64,000 bases of DNA from contig JAPDOI010000274.1 of the NCBI GenBank assembly GCA_029168955.1, positions 905,514 through 969,513 on the forward strand, given 5' to 3'. The notes under the pieces are model-generated. The model saw nothing but the letters and a program-made list of their open reading frames with translations, was not told the DNA's origin and ran no database searches. Below, piece after piece: positions 1 through 12,130 of this stretch. The stretch is from Aplectana chamaeleonis (taxonomy: Eukaryota > Nematoda > Chromadorea > Rhabditida > Cosmocercidae). Numbering within the stretch: the stretch's first letter is position 1; each line of letters begins with the position of its first letter. Made by a program: the position numbers and the translations under genes.

Positions 1-3000
1 GTCCTGCACACTCCTACTAAGGTCTTGCACACGTTCCATAATGTCCTGAACACTCCTACTGAGGTCCTGCACACATTATACGACGTCCTGCACACCCCTA
101 ATGGGATGCTGCACAGGTCCCATAATGTCCTGCACACTCCTACTGAGGTCCTGCACACATTCTACCACATCCTGCACACCCCAACTGGGGTCCTGCACAC
201 GTCCCACGATGCCCTGCCCACTTCTACTACGGTCCTGCACACGTACAATGATGTCCTGCACACTCCTACTGAGGTCCTGCACAGGTCCCATGGTGTCCTG
301 CACACTCCTACTAAGGTTTTGCACACGATCCATGATGTCCTGCACACTCCTACTGAGGTCCTGCACAGGTCCCATGATGTCCTGCACACTCCTGCTGAGG
401 TCCTGCACAGGTCCCATGATGTCCTGCACACTCCTACTAAGGTCTTGCACACGTCCCATGATGTCCTGCACACTCCTACCGAGGTCCTGCACAGGTCCCA
501 TGATGTCCTGCACACTCCTACTAAGGTCTTGCACACGTTCCATGATGTCCTGCACACTCCTACTGAGGTCCTGCACACATTCCACGACGTCCTGCACACC
601 CCTACTGGGGTCCTGCACACGTCCCATGATGTCCTGCCCACTCCTACTACGGTCCTGCACACGTTCCATGATGTCCTGCACACTCCTACTGAGGTCGTGC
701 ACAGGTCCCATGATGTCCTGCACACTCCTACTAAGGTCTTGCACACGTTCCATGATGTCCTGCACACTCCTACTGAGGTCCTGCACACATTCTACGACGT
801 CCTGCACACCCCTTCTGGGGTCCTGCACAGGTCCCATAATGTCCTGAACACTCCTACTGAGGTCCTGCACACATTATACGACGTCCTGCACACCCCTAAT
901 GGGATGCTGCACAGGTCCCATAATGTCCTGCACACTCCTACTGAGGTCCTGCACACATTCTACCACATCCTGCACACCCCAACTGGGGTCCTGCACACGT
1001 CCCACGATGTCCTGCCCACTTCTACTACGGTCCTGCACACGTACAATGATGTCGTGCACACTCCTACTGAGGTCCTGCACAGGTCCCATGGTGTCCTGCA
1101 CACTCCTACTAAGGTTTTGCACACGATCCATGATGTCCTGCACACTCCTACTGAGGTCCTGCGCAGGTACAATGATGTCCTGCACACTCCTACTGAGGTC
1201 CTGCGCAGGTACAATGATGTCCTGCACACTCCTACTGAGGTCCTGCACAGGTCCTATGATGTCCTGCACACTCCTACTGAGGTCTTGCACACGTTCAATG
1301 ATGTCCTGCCCACTCCTACTGAGGTCCTGCACACATTCTACAACGTCCTGCACACCCCTACTGGGGTCCTGCACACGTTCCATGATGTCCTGCACACTCC
1401 TACTGAGGTCCTGCACACGTTCCATGATGTCCTGCACACTCCTACTGAGGTCCTGCACACGTTCCATGATGTCCTGCACACTCCTACTGAGGTCCTGCGC
1501 AGGTACAATGATGTCCTGCACACTCCTACTGAGGTCCTGCACAGGTCCCATGATGTCCTGCACACTCCTACTAAGGTCTTGCACACGTTCCATGATGTCC
1601 TGCACACTCCTACTGAGGTCTTGCACACGATCCATGATGTCCTGCCCACTCCTACTGAGGTCCTGCACACATTCTACGACGTCCTGCACACCCCTACTGG
1701 GGTCCTGCACACGTTCCATGATGTCCTGCCCACTCCTACTGAGGTCCTGCACACATTCCACGACGTCCTGCACACCCCTACTGGGGTCCTGCACACGTTC
1801 CATGATGTCCTGCACACTCCTACTGAGGTCCTGCACACATTATACGACGTCCTGCACACCCCTAATGGGATGCTGCACAGGTCCCATAATGTCCTGCACA
1901 CTCCTACTGAGGTCCTGCACACATTCTACCACATCCTGCACACCCCAACTGGGGTCCTGCACACGTCCCACGATGTCCTGCCCACTTCTACTACGGTCCT
2001 GCACACGTACAATGATGTCCTGCACACTCCTACTGAGGTCCTGCACAGGTCCCATGATGTCCTGCACACTCCTACTGAGGTCCTGCACAGGTCCCATGAT
2101 GTCCTGCACACTCCTGCTGAGGTCCTGCACAGGTCCCATGATGTCCTGCACACTCTTACTAAGGTCTTGCACACGTTCCATGATGTCCTGCACACTCCTA
2201 CCGAGGTCCTGCACAGGTCCCATGATGTCCTGCACACTCCTACTAAGGTCTTGCACACGTTCCATGATGTCCTGCACACTCCTTCTGAGGTCCTGCACAC
2301 ATTCCACGACGTCCTGCACACCCCTACTGGGGTCCTGCACACGTCCCATGATGTCCTGCCCACTCCTACTACGGTCCTGCACACGTTCCATGATGTCCTG
2401 TACACTCCTACTGAGGTCGTGCACAGGTCCCATGATGTCCTGCACACTCCTACTAAGGTCTTGCACACGTTCCATGATGTCCTGCACACTCCTACTGAGG
2501 TCCTGCACACATTCTACGACGTCCTGCACACCCCTTCTGGGGTCCTGCACAGGTCCCATAATGTCCTGAACACTCCTACTGAGGTCCTGCACACATTATA
2601 CGACGTCCTGCACACCCCTAATGAAATGCTGCACAGGTCCCATAATGTCCTGCACACTCCTACTGAGGTCCTGCACACATTCTACCACATCCTGCACACC
2701 CCAACTGGGGTCCTGCACACGTCCCACGATGTCCTGCCCACTTCTACTACGGTCCTGCACACGTACAATGATGTCCTGCACACTCCTACTGAGGTCCTGC
2801 ACAGGTCCCATGGTGTCCTGCACACTCCTACTAAGGTTTTGCACACGATCCATGATGTCCTGCACACTCCTACTGAGGTCCTGCGCAGGTACAATGATGT
2901 CCTGCACACTCCTACTGAGGTCCTGCGCAGGTACAATGATGTCCTGCACACTCCTACTGAGGTCCTGCACAGGTCCCATGATGTCCTGCACACTCCTACT

Positions 3001-4138
3001 GAGGTCTTGCACACGTTCCATGATGTCCTGCCCACTCCTACTGAGGTCCTGCACACATTCTACGACGTCCTGCACACCCCTACTGGAGTCCTGCACACGT
3101 TCCATGATGTCCTGCACACTCCTACTGAGGTCCTGCACACGTTCCATGATGTCCTGCACACTCCTACTGAGGTCCTGCACACGTTCCATGATGTCCTGCA
3201 CACTCCTACTGAGGTCCTGCGCAGGTACAATGATGTCCTGCACACTCCTACTGAGGTCCTGCACAGGTCCCATGATGTCCTGCACACTCCTACTAAGGTC
3301 TTGCACACGTTCCATGATGTCCTGCACACTCCTACTGAGGTCTTGCACACGTTCCATGATGTCCTGCCCACTCCTACTGAGGTCCTGCACACATTCTACG
3401 ACGTCCTGCACACCCCTACTGGGGTCCTGCACACGTTCCATGATGTCCTGCCCACTCCTACTGAGGTCCTGCACACATTCTACGACGTCCTGCACACCCC
3501 TACTGGGGTCCTGCACACGTTCCATGATGTCCTGCACACTCCTACTGAGGTCTTGCACACGTTCCATGATGTCCTGCCCACTCCTACTGAGGTCCTGCAC
3601 ACATTCTACGACGTCCTGCACACCCCTACTGGGGTCCTGCACACGTTCCATGATGTCCTGCCCACTCCTACTACGGTCCTGCACACGTTCCATGATGTCC
3701 TGCACACTCCTACTGAGGTCCTGCACACGTTCCATGATGTCCTGCACACTCCTACTGAGGTCCTGCGCAGGTACAATGATGTCCTGCACACTCCTACTGA
3801 GGTCCTGCGCAGGTACAATGATGTCCTGCACACTCCTACTGAGGTCCTGCACAGGTCCCATGATGTCCTGCACACTCCTACTAAGGTCTTGCACACGTTC
3901 CATGATGTCCTGCACACTCCTACTGAGGTCTTGCACACGTTCCATGATGTCCTGCCCACTCCTACTGAGGTCCTGCACACATTCTGCGACGTCCTGCACA
4001 CCCCTACTGGGGTCCTGCACACGTTCCATGATGTCCTGCACACTCCTACTAAGGTCCTGCACACGTTCGATGATGTCCTGCATACTCCTACTGAGGCCCT
4101 GCCGACATTCTACGACGTCCTGCACACCCCTACTGAGG
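1..4138 (+). repeat. Satellite block A, 42-bp tandem array (about 98 units)
   Basis: Head-to-tail 42-bp units, each two 21-bp halves beginning GTCCTGCACAC. The decamer after it alternates between a TCCTACTGAG type and a GTTCCATGAT, GGTCCCATGAT-like or ATTCTACGAC type. The block begins outside the window. A rare variant pair (ATTATACGAC followed by CCCTAATGGG) recurs near 73, 871, 1837 and 2593, so larger repeats of 798, 966 and 756 bp are present; these are exactly 19, 23 and 18 units. No frame-shifting indel is evident over 4.1 kb. Long open frames exist on both strands because the unit is a multiple of three and lacks stops in two frames per strand. I see no coding signal. Confidence 0.95.
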
Positions 4139-4141
4139 TCT

Positions 4142-4321
4142 CACATAGTCAACCGACACTTCAGCACATCCTGCGACGCCTTCTTATCGATGGTGCGCTT
4201 TGAACGAATACACGCCGCGGTCAAGTACATCAACCCGCACAGCGTCCTCTTCCGAGCCGGACGTTCAAAGTACACCACCCTGGAGAGCAAGGTGTTTTTA
4301 TGGATTCTAAGAAAACAATGA
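4142..4321 (+). other. Protein-like segment at the edge of block A, copy 1
   Basis: Immediately after the last satellite unit the frame continues for 59 codons of non-repetitive, protein-like sequence (VNRHFSTSCDAFLSMVRFER at the start, then KYINPHSVLF) to a TGA at 4319-4321. An inverted copy lies at 15937-16116. The two differ at a few residues (His versus Arg in the middle; Leu-Trp-Ile versus Ile-Trp-Ser near the end). There is no start codon outside the satellite and I do not recognise the family. It could be the remnant of a transposon or host gene next to which the satellite expanded, or a chance open frame. Confidence 0.35.
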
Positions 4322-4518
4322 CTGATAACGAAAAACCCACCATTTTCATAAACTATTCTTGAGAGGCCGGTTTCCGAGTTTCAAACGCCCGTTAGGGGCC
4401 CAGAAGTCATTATGGTGAGTTCTGACAATTATTTTCGTCATTCCCGTGGCCGATTACCTCTAGTCACAAATTTTCGAGCGATTTGGTCCACGCCTTCCAA
4501 AAAAATGGTTTTCGACGG

Positions 4519-4576
4519 ACGGAGGTGGAGGCGGAGGCGGAGGCGGAGGCGGTGGCGGAGGCGGAGGCGGTGGTGG
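4519..4576 (+). repeat. GGCGGA hexamer microsatellite
   Basis: About nine hexamers of GGCGGA/GGAGGC with GGT interruptions. The mirrored copy at 15646-15739 is 36 nt (six hexamers) longer and less interrupted. The arginine-rich or proline-rich frames across it are a consequence of the repeat. Confidence 0.9.
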
Positions 4577-4763
4577 AGAACGTTTTTGCGTACTTTGAGA
4601 GGTCATAACTTTAGAAAGCGGGGACCAGTTGGGATGAAAAGTTGCACACATATGTAATTTCTTGCAGCGCGTCGAATAGTGTACAGCTCATACCTCTGTT
4701 GACGGTATGAATAGGTGATCTCATTGTAGGGCATCCGCGCGGGAAGAGATCAAAGCCAAATCC

Positions 4764-4786
4764 TGGTGAGCGCTTCGCGCTCACCA
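4764..4786. repeat. 23-nt perfect hairpin, copy 1
   Basis: A 10-bp stem TGGTGAGCGC/GCGCTCACCA closes a TTC loop. It is preceded by ATCAAAGCCAAATC and followed by CAATT, both conserved in the copies at 15435-15457 and 32578-32600. Confidence 0.9.
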
Positions 4787-5197
4787 CAATTCCCCCAAAT
4801 AAGCGAGATATAAGCGACCGCCACAGGCCCGATCCCCTTCGCTCACCACCACGGGCTCGACCCCCTAACAGATTTTTGAACTCAATAGCAGCTCGATGGA
4901 TGGATGAATTCCAACAAATATTCGTTCTTCAGTCCATTGCCGAACTTTCTCCATATACTGGCTCGCTCACGCGCAACGATCGCGAACCAAGAGAAATACG
5001 GGCCTGAGACAACTCGTCCACCAATTTTTCACCCTCAAAATCTAGGCATTTTTAAAAAGTCATAACCCTGTTCAAAGGGGGTCTTGGACGATTTTAGAGA
5101 TACCACTGTGATCAGCGTGTGACTCTCTCCAAGATAAGCTTTAAATCTAAAAATCAATTTTTTGGGTGTCCTGTGCCTTTTACCCATTCACGACCGG

Positions 5198-5217
5198 GTG
5201 TCCCACCGGTGGGACAC
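5198..5217. repeat. 20-bp perfect palindrome, copy 1
   Basis: GTGTCCCACCGGTGGGACAC is self-complementary over its full length. It recurs exactly at 5242-5261 and with one change at 9191-9210. The neighbouring text ACCCATTCACGACC is also found inverted near 9270. Confidence 0.9.
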
Positions 5218-5241
5218 GCGTTGACTACCACTTCGGACCGC

Positions 5242-5261
5242 GTGTCCCACCGGTGGGACAC
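5242..5261. repeat. 20-bp perfect palindrome, copy 2
   Basis: Identical to the copy at 5198-5217, 44 bp away start to start. Confidence 0.9.
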
Positions 5262-5865
5262 TATTTTCGAAAATCGATATCTCCACCGCATGAAGGAATT
5301 TCTTAACCTATTTATGGTTAATGTATTTACCTATTCTAGACTCTACTATGAACTTCGTGGTCCGCTGGCAGCTTCACCATTACAATATATCTGACCCTCG
5401 AATGCAGCGAGGTCAAAAACCGCAAACTTGAGTACAGATCTCATTCTCACAAGCAAATAATGGCAACTTTTTTTCTTTTTCCCATTACTCGAGAAACAAT
5501 CCTCACTTCTATGAGTGGTCAGATCGTATACATAGCACTATTTAATATATCACAGAAATATCATTACTGATACTGCGCAAAATCGGCTTTTCTTTCGCCC
5601 ATATTTTGTTCACAGAAATTATTTTATGCAAAGATCACCAATGCAGAGACCAATTTATCCTTTTTTGGAAGTCCTGCCTGGCTATGGTTGGTGTACCATC
5701 TTAGGCCGGGGCTCCAACTTCTGTGAAAACTACCTTGAAGAGGAGCTGACGAGAAAAAAGGGAACGTGCCAGAGCAGAAAACGAGTGAAAATCCGAAAAA
5801 CGATTACTAAACTAATCATTACTAGTCAATATGTAATCCTTATACTTAAAGCAGTTATGTCCCGA

Positions 5866-5898
5866 TGTGTGTGTGTGTGTGTATGTGTGTGCATGTGT
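5866..5898 (+). repeat. TG dinucleotide microsatellite
   Basis: An imperfect TG run, interrupted by TA and CA steps. Confidence 0.9.
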
Positions 5899-6095
5899 CC
5901 CGGATATCTTAGGAATGGCCGATCAAAACTTGTATGAAATGGTACCAACATTTAGGTGGGTGCGACATTTATCGATTGCCAAAAAATCAGCCCGAGTCAC
6001 CTCTTACTTGCCTCGGGGCAAACGAGTTTGTCCGTGGAGCGCACTTTTGGCAGTGGGTCATGATAACTTCTGCGAGTCGTCTAGCGATGCAAAAA

Positions 6096-7900
6096 ATGCA
6101 GGGCGTCATAAAAGGTGTGCAGGACCCGAGTGAGGGTGTGCAAGACGTCATAGTAAGTGTGCAGGACCCTAATCGGAGTGTGCAGGACGTCATAAAATGT
6201 GCGCAGGTCCTAAGTAGGAATGTGCAGGACCCCAACGGAAGTGTGCAGGGCGTCATAGAAAGTGTGCAGGACCTCAGTGGGAGTGTGCAGGGCGTCATAG
6301 AAAGTGTGCAGGACCCAAATCGGAGTGTGCAGGACGTCATAGAAAGTGTGCAGGACCCTAATCGGAGTGTACAGGACGTCATAGAAAATGTGCAGGACCC
6401 TAATCGGAGTGTGCAGGACGTCATAGAAAGTGTGCAGGATCGTAATCGGAGTGTGCAGGACGTCATAGAAAGTGCGCAGGTCCTAAGTAGGAATGTACAG
6501 GACCCCAGTGGGAGTGTGCAGGGCGTCATAGAAAGTGTGCAGGACCCTGTTCGGAGTGTGCAGGACGTCATAGAAAGTGTGCAGTACCCTAATCGGAGTG
6601 TGCAGGACGTCATAGAAAGTGCGCAGGTCCTAAGTAGGAATGTGCAGTACCCCAACGGGAGTGTGCAGCACGTCATAGAAAGTGTGCAGGACCTCAGTGG
6701 GAGTGTGCAGGGCGTCATAGAAAGTGTGCAGGACCTCAGTGGGAGTGTGCAGGGCGTCATAGAAAATGTGCAGGACCCGAGTGAGAGTGAGCAGGACGTC
6801 ATACAACGTGTGCAGGACCTCAGTGGGAGTGAGCAGGATGTCATAGAACGTGTGCAGGACCACAGTCGGAGTGGGCAGGACGTCATAGAAGGTGTGCAGG
6901 ACCCCAATCGGAGTGGGCAGGACGTGATAGAAAGTGTGCAGGACCCAAGTGAGAGTGAGCAGGACGTCATAGAAAGTGTGCAGGACCCCAGTGGGAGTGA
7001 GCAGGACGTCATAGAAAGTGTGCAGGACCCGAGTCAGAGTGAGCATTACGTCATAGAACGTGTGCAGGACCTCAGGGGGAGTGAGCAGGACGTCATAGAA
7101 GATGTGCAGGACCCCAGTCGGAGTGGGCAGGACGTCATAGAAAGTGTGCAGGACCCAAGTGAGAGTGAGCAGGACGTCATAGAAAGTGTGCAGGACCCGA
7201 GTGAGAGTGAGCAGGACGTCAGAGAAAGTGTGCAGGACCTCAGTGGGAGTGAGCAGGATGTCATAGAAAGTGTGCAGGACCCCAGTGGGAGTGAGCAGGA
7301 CGTCATAGAAAGTGTGCAGGACCCCAGTGGGAGTGAGCAGGACGTCATAGAAAGTGTGCAGGACCCGAGTGAGAGTGAGCAGGACGTCATAGAAAGTGTG
7401 CAGGACCTCAGTGGAAGTGAGCAGGACGTCATAGAAATTGTGCAGGACCCCAGTGAGAGTGAGCAGGACGTCATATAAAGTGTGCAGGACCCCAAGGGGA
7501 GGGTGCAGGGTGCACGACCCAAATGGGAGTGTGCAGGACCCCAGTGGGGGTGTGCAGGACGTCATAGAAAGTGTGCAGGACCCCAGTGGGAGTGTGCGAA
7601 ACCCGAATGAGAGTGTGCAGAACGTCATATAAAGTGTGCAGGACCTCAGTGGGAGTGTGCAGAACGTCGGAGGAAGTGTGCAGGACCCCAGTGGGAATGT
7701 GCAGCACCCCAATGGAAGTGTGCAGGACATCATAGAAAGTGCGCAGGTCCCCAGTAAGAATGTACAGGGCGTCATGGAATGGGTGCAATACCACAGTAGG
7801 GGTGTACAAGACGTCGTGAAATGTGTTCAGGGCCCAGATGGGAATGTCAGGACGTCATAGAAAGTTCGCAGGGCCGCAGTGGAAGTGTGCAGGACGTCAT
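6096..7900 (-). repeat. Satellite block B, 42-bp tandem array (about 43 units)
   Basis: On the given strand each half begins with GTGTGCAGGAC, so the block is inverted relative to A. The decamers differ from A: CCTAATCGGA, CCCAGTGGGA or CCGAGTGAGA alternate with GTCATAGAAA. The conserved 11-mer and 21-bp spacing match the other blocks while the decamers have diverged. Units become irregular after about 7500. One frame stays open for 514 codons for the same reason as in A. Confidence 0.95.
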
Positions 7901-9283
7901 CAAGAGAGGAGAATTGAAACAGCGAGTTTTGTCAATTTTTTCGTGCGAAATCTTAGCCTTTGTGTAGCGAAGAAAACAGATATGAAATCATGCATCTTGA
8001 GAAGCGTGCAGCGCATTTTGAGGAGTACGCGAAACTCTGGAGACCCTTCGTCGCCATTCTGACAAAAGAAGCAGCAGCTCCACTTCCGCATCATCTCTGT
8101 TCGTCACTCATTACAACCGCTCAGTCATTTTGATTCACTAACTTCCATAAACCAGTTTTATATTTGTTGAAAGTCTGAGCTTATCAAAATCTGCTTCACA
8201 AAAACATAAACGTCCACGGACATATTTCATTTATCGAGAACAAAGACATGGTGTTGGTCAACAAGGGAAACCACATCTAAAATGCGAGTGCTTTTTTCTT
8301 AACATGACAGGGATGGTAGAGCGAGAATAATAGCTTGGGTACATTACAGACGGAAGGGGTCGTAAAGTGATGCCGGTAACAACCGACGATCTACCGCTGG
8401 CTTCTTATGTTTTGCTTTTTTTATGCCACGTTTTCTATTCCCTACGCCCTGCTATAAATGTCCGGCAGCCAGTTCTGCTCAGGAGAGTTCATACGGACAG
8501 CAACTTTCGGATATACAGAAGGCAGTCAACACCGTTTTGTCAGAATAATCTGCCTCAGGAAGCTAGTGGACTTGAAAATTTTTTTGAGCGAAAACTTCGC
8601 TAGGTCTCGCTAGTAATAAGTTATTTTCTACGTGTAATTGTAAAAAACGAACGCTCAAGAAGGTTTTCTACAAAAAATCTAACCCTTGAAGCTGCCGAAC
8701 TGGGGAGGTGAGGGGTGGCCGAGAAAAAAAAGTGGGCGAAGATCTAAAAAAAAGTCATTTCCATCAGCATTCCCAGTCAATATGAAAATTGAGGAGTATT
8801 TTCTACGCCTAAATGTCAAAAAGAATGCTAAAAATTTCTATTACAAGAAAAAACTTCTGTCGGAATGCGATAGACCGCAGCTAACGCAAAAATTAAAGCA
8901 AATCTGGAAAAATATCATTTCACTAGGCATTTCCTGTCAATTGAACAACAAAAGATTGTCTATCATGGTAATCTACGATAATTAATGTTTTAAGTCGTAA
9001 GAATTCAACGAACTCACGTGATTTTGTGGATTGTCTTATCTACACAGTTAAAATTTTAGGAGGCGATTTCTCTGAAAGGAAAGAGTTATGGAAGCTGAAA
9101 CTTTGGCATCATGATTCTGACGTCAACAGTCGTACAATGAACAAAAAAAAACGAAAATCGATTTTTTGGGGGCGTGCCATTCGAGCAGAAGTGGCCCACC
9201 GGTGGGACACTGTATATGGTGACGTAATATTGCACGCGGTCCGAACGTGCACCCACCCAAAATTAGGCGTGGTCGTGAATGGG
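7901..9283. other. No recognisable gene
   Basis: AT-rich unique sequence with only short open frames. Around 8423-8548 a small frame ends in a soluble-looking stretch (GQQLSDIQKAV) near TATAAATG, but I cannot assign it. Positions 9160-9283 are a diverged inverted relative of 5150-5260, including a palindrome with one mismatch at 9191-9210. Confidence 0.5.
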
Positions 9284-9761
9284 TTAAAGGCAGTGTTCAC
9301 GGTAAAAGTAGTTTTTCTGTTTTTCCGCCTTACCTTGAAAACGGTCCCATGGCGTATGTCTCAATTATATCCCTGGAATCGTACAAGACCCCCTGGAAGC
9401 GGAGTTATGACCCCTCGAAATTCAGCAAGGGAAGCATTGTGGACGATTTGTCCGAGGCTTGTAACTCCCGTTTTTCGCAGCTGATGTGTGCCAGCTGACC
9501 TGAGTAATGAGAGACGTTGAGAATAAAGGGAAGAACGGGGCTTTTGATCGGAAACCATTGCTCATCTGACCACAACTCAGGGAAACTGTTATAGGACGTG
9601 GGCGGAGTGGTCCAATGGGTTGGCTGGCTCACGAGATTTTCGCCCACTTACCGGCCGTTTTTCGTCGCACTTCCGTTCTTAATCTACTTAGAGAGATCCA
9701 AAGCTTACGTTTCAGCCAGAAAAACAACGTGAAACTTTTTCTTTGTGAACACTGTCTTTAA
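9284..9761. mobile_element. TTAA MITE, 470-bp family, copy 1
   Basis: Begins TTAAAGGCAGTGTTCACG and ends in the near complement TGTGAACACTGTCTTTAA, 478 bp. The core contains GGGGCTTTTGATCGGAAACC and GGACGTGGGCGGAGTGG, shared with copies at 10202 and 14728. TTAA at both edges fits a piggyBac-type target duplication. It is non-autonomous with no transposase frame. Confidence 0.88.
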
Positions 9762-10201
9762 GGAGAAAGTAACCAGGAATAAATGGGCATAAGAAAAAGA
9801 AGAAAAAGTCAAGTTTAAAAAGTCTGTATTGGTAGAAGAACTCGAATTCATAAGTAACTGAACTAATTAAATAAAATAGGTGGAAATTGAATGAAGGATT
9901 GAATGAAGGGGGGGGGGTGAAATACAAGGCTTGAAATATAAAGCATATGCTTCCCTCTGTGGTCCACCTATGTAATGCTCTGCCGAAGGTTGGCGAGATG
10001 CCTCACAGGAAAATGCTAGCTAAATCACCCGTAATATTTACGGAATTTTCTGCCTCGAATGCGGAAACAAGGTGGATCCATACTACAAATGCGATCCCAG
10101 GGGGTCTTGAGCGATTTCAAAAATACCCTTGTGATCAGCGTCTGACTCTCTTCAACACCGACTTAAAGTACTGAAAACAGTTTCCTGGCTGTTCTCTGCC
10201 T
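9762..10201. other. No gene; MITE fragments and a poly-G run
   Basis: Contains an 11-nt G run near 9907. Positions 10095-10200 resemble 5060-5170 (GGGGGTCTTGAGCGATTTC, GTGATCAGCGTCTGACTCTC). This looks like a degenerate transposon piece. Confidence 0.45.
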
Positions 10202-10672
10202 TTAAAGGCAGTGTTCACGAAGAAAACGTTGCACGTTTTTTTGGCTAAATGTAAGCTTTGGGTCCCTCTAAGAAGATTAAGAACGGAAGTGCGACGAAAA
10301 ACGGTCGGTAAGTGGGTGAAAATCTCGTGGGACAGTCAACCTATTGGGCCACTCCGCCCACGTCCTATAATAGTCCCCCTCAGTTCGTGGTTAAATGAGC
10401 TATGGTTTCCGATCAAAAGCCCCGTTCTTTCCTTCATTCTCAACGTCTCTCTTTACTCAGGTCAGCTCGCACACACCGGCTGCAAAAAACGGAAGTTACA
10501 AGCCTTGGACAACTCGTCCACAATGCCTCCCTAGCTGAGCTTTGAGGAACCATAACTCCGTTTCCAGGGGGTCTTGTACGGTTCCAGGGACATCATTGGA
10601 ATCAGCATGGGACCGTTTCCAAGATAGGCGGAAAAACAGAAAAACGACTTCTATCGTGAACACTGCCTTTAA
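10202..10672. mobile_element. TTAA MITE, 470-bp family, copy 2 (inverted)
   Basis: 471 bp bounded by TTAA. Termini are AGGCAGTGTTCACGAAG and ATCGTGAACACTGCCT. The core is in reverse orientation to copies at 9284 and 14728. Confidence 0.9.
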
Positions 10673-12130
10673 GTGAACGTTGCTAACATTCGGAATTTCC
10701 TGCCTCACGGAATGAGAGGGCGTAATGGGCCGCTCCCTCAGAGGCATCTTGGCACCCATCGGAAGAGTATCAGAAAAATCTAATCTCTGTCGCAAAAGGC
10801 GTCTGTACAACTCGTCCGATCCCCAGCCCTCCTAGTCGTGGCAAGGTCTCGACTGTATGATGTCTCTCGCAGATGATAGGAAGGAAAATCGCTGTTGGAA
10901 ACTGTGGCGAGGCGCGAGACGGCGTATAAATACTCTATCCTATAACGAATTCATTCTAAAGACTGGTCCTTGAACATTTAATCAGTGTTCAGTGTACCAT
11001 CATATACCATCTTTTATGAATTTTCCCTTCCTTCGCTGATCTTTGGTGCCATTCCCCATCTTCTCATACTTTCGTGCGGGTTGCTCTTTAGCACAATAGG
11101 AGTTGCACTCTAGATCTGACATTTAGTTCAATCCTCCGTTGCCAGCAGCTGGTACTACTGGGCTTTCGACCTATCATTGACAGCTCGAACTGCCGTTAGC
11201 AGCACCTACGATTACTACGTTAGCAGCACTAGGGGTTGATCCCGATGTCGTTACTGTTGCTTATTCTGCAGATGGAGAGAGAACGTCGATTATTAGTTTA
11301 CTAACAAGAAAGGTATAAGAAGTGTAGAAAGGTCTGAAAGCGGAAAGTCGAATATCGTGTGAGAACAGCCATGCCATGAAAGGTTGGATAGCATGCGCAT
11401 ATCGAGTCTTTGATCCCAATGAGTTATATGCTTTAAACTATGGATTACAGTAGGTACAATGCCATTCAGCTACCTCAGCACACTGAAGATTTCCGAGAAA
11501 AAAACTGGAAATGTATATTACACTTCTGCTCGGCGGTCCAAATAACTCTAGTTGAAGTTTGGAAGAGGATTGGACGAGAAATTTTTTTCGACCTCAGGAT
11601 TGCTAAGGGAGTCAGAGTCTCTTTACCCTCTTTTGGCTCAAAAGATCTGAAGAAAAAATCCACCTAAACTTCGTCTACAAGAGTTATCTGAGGAGCTGAA
11701 CACGAATGTTGTGTCTCTTTTCAGTCTAACCGAATATTACGCTAGGTTACGCTATCTAAATGAAATCATAGCTACCCTTCGTTCCCATCTCCGCATTGCT
11801 CCGGCGCCACTCGACCGAATCAGAAGACACGCAACTCGTCCGCACGCCCCAACGCAAAACAGCTCAAGGTGCTCTGCGGAATCGGGAACAGAGGATACAG
11901 TAATCCATCACAGTCGTCGATGAAACTGAAAACGGACCCCGCTTGTTCATCTTCAGTGCTTCAAGTAAACACTCGCAGGAGAAGTAAAGGCTACAAAAAT
12001 TCGACCTTGCGCATAGAAAGGAGGTATGGAACATAACTATTGACTGATTCACGTATCGTCATCCATCGCGATGAAAAGGTCTAAAAACGGTCTTTGGGTG
12101 TATTGGTGAAATGGCGTTATGTGTATCAAG
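10673..12130. other. No confidently assigned gene
   Basis: A TATAAATA box lies at 10925-10932 in GGCGTATAAATACTC, but no convincing exon follows. A good acceptor-like CTCTTTTCAG ends at 11724 and opens a 66-codon frame to 11923 with no recognisable motif. A short Ser/Thr/Ala-rich frame is visible on the minus strand near 11160-11250. None is strong enough to call. Confidence 0.4.

Larger units (their letters stand above)
4139..4791 (+). repeat. Left arm of a large inverted repeat (partner 15430-16116)
   Basis: This non-satellite flank of block A reappears in reverse complement as the left flank of block C. Landmarks in order are the protein-like segment, a GGCGGA-hexamer microsatellite, and a 23-nt hairpin. 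The outer edge is sharp: both copies end at the ACCACAATT following the hairpin. Differences are a few substitutions, a 1-nt indel and 36 nt of hexamer-number change. The mirror continues into the satellite itself, since the last units of A and first units of C share private variants (GTTCGATGAT, CATACTCCTACTGAG and a following GCCCTGCC). Confidence 0.9.
4792..6095. other. Unassigned sequence with degenerate MITE pieces
   Basis: I see no gene. Positions 4995-5120 resemble the core of the 470-bp TTAA MITE family (ACAACTCGTCCA, then GGGGGTCTTGGACGATT). Two 20-bp palindromes lie at 5198 and 5242 and a GT-rich microsatellite at 5866. The remainder is AT-rich with only short open frames. Confidence 0.5.

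Noticed and set aside
1..4138. CRISPR-like repeat and spacer pattern (11-bp constant, 10-bp variable)
   Set aside because: Constant and variable parts are far too short, the variable decamers recur in a few types, and the context is eukaryotic.
4412..4657. Arginine-rich frame and complementary polyproline frame over the hexamer repeat (also at 15564-15845)
   Set aside because: Both are produced by translating the GGCGGA microsatellite, and repeat length differs between copies.
8686..8985. 99-codon lysine-rich open frame
   Set aside because: Composition follows the local A-richness. There is no motif and no splice or promoter context.
9109..9647. Several short overlapping frames in and beside the MITE at 9284
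   Set aside because: The same sequence is a non-coding MITE with interrupted frames in its other copies.
11090..11290. Minus-strand exon with Ser/Thr/Ala-rich frame (TSGSTPSAANVVIVGAANG)
   Set aside because: It is short and low-complexity, the likely acceptor puts a stop in frame, and it contains a direct repeat (GTTAGCAGCAC).
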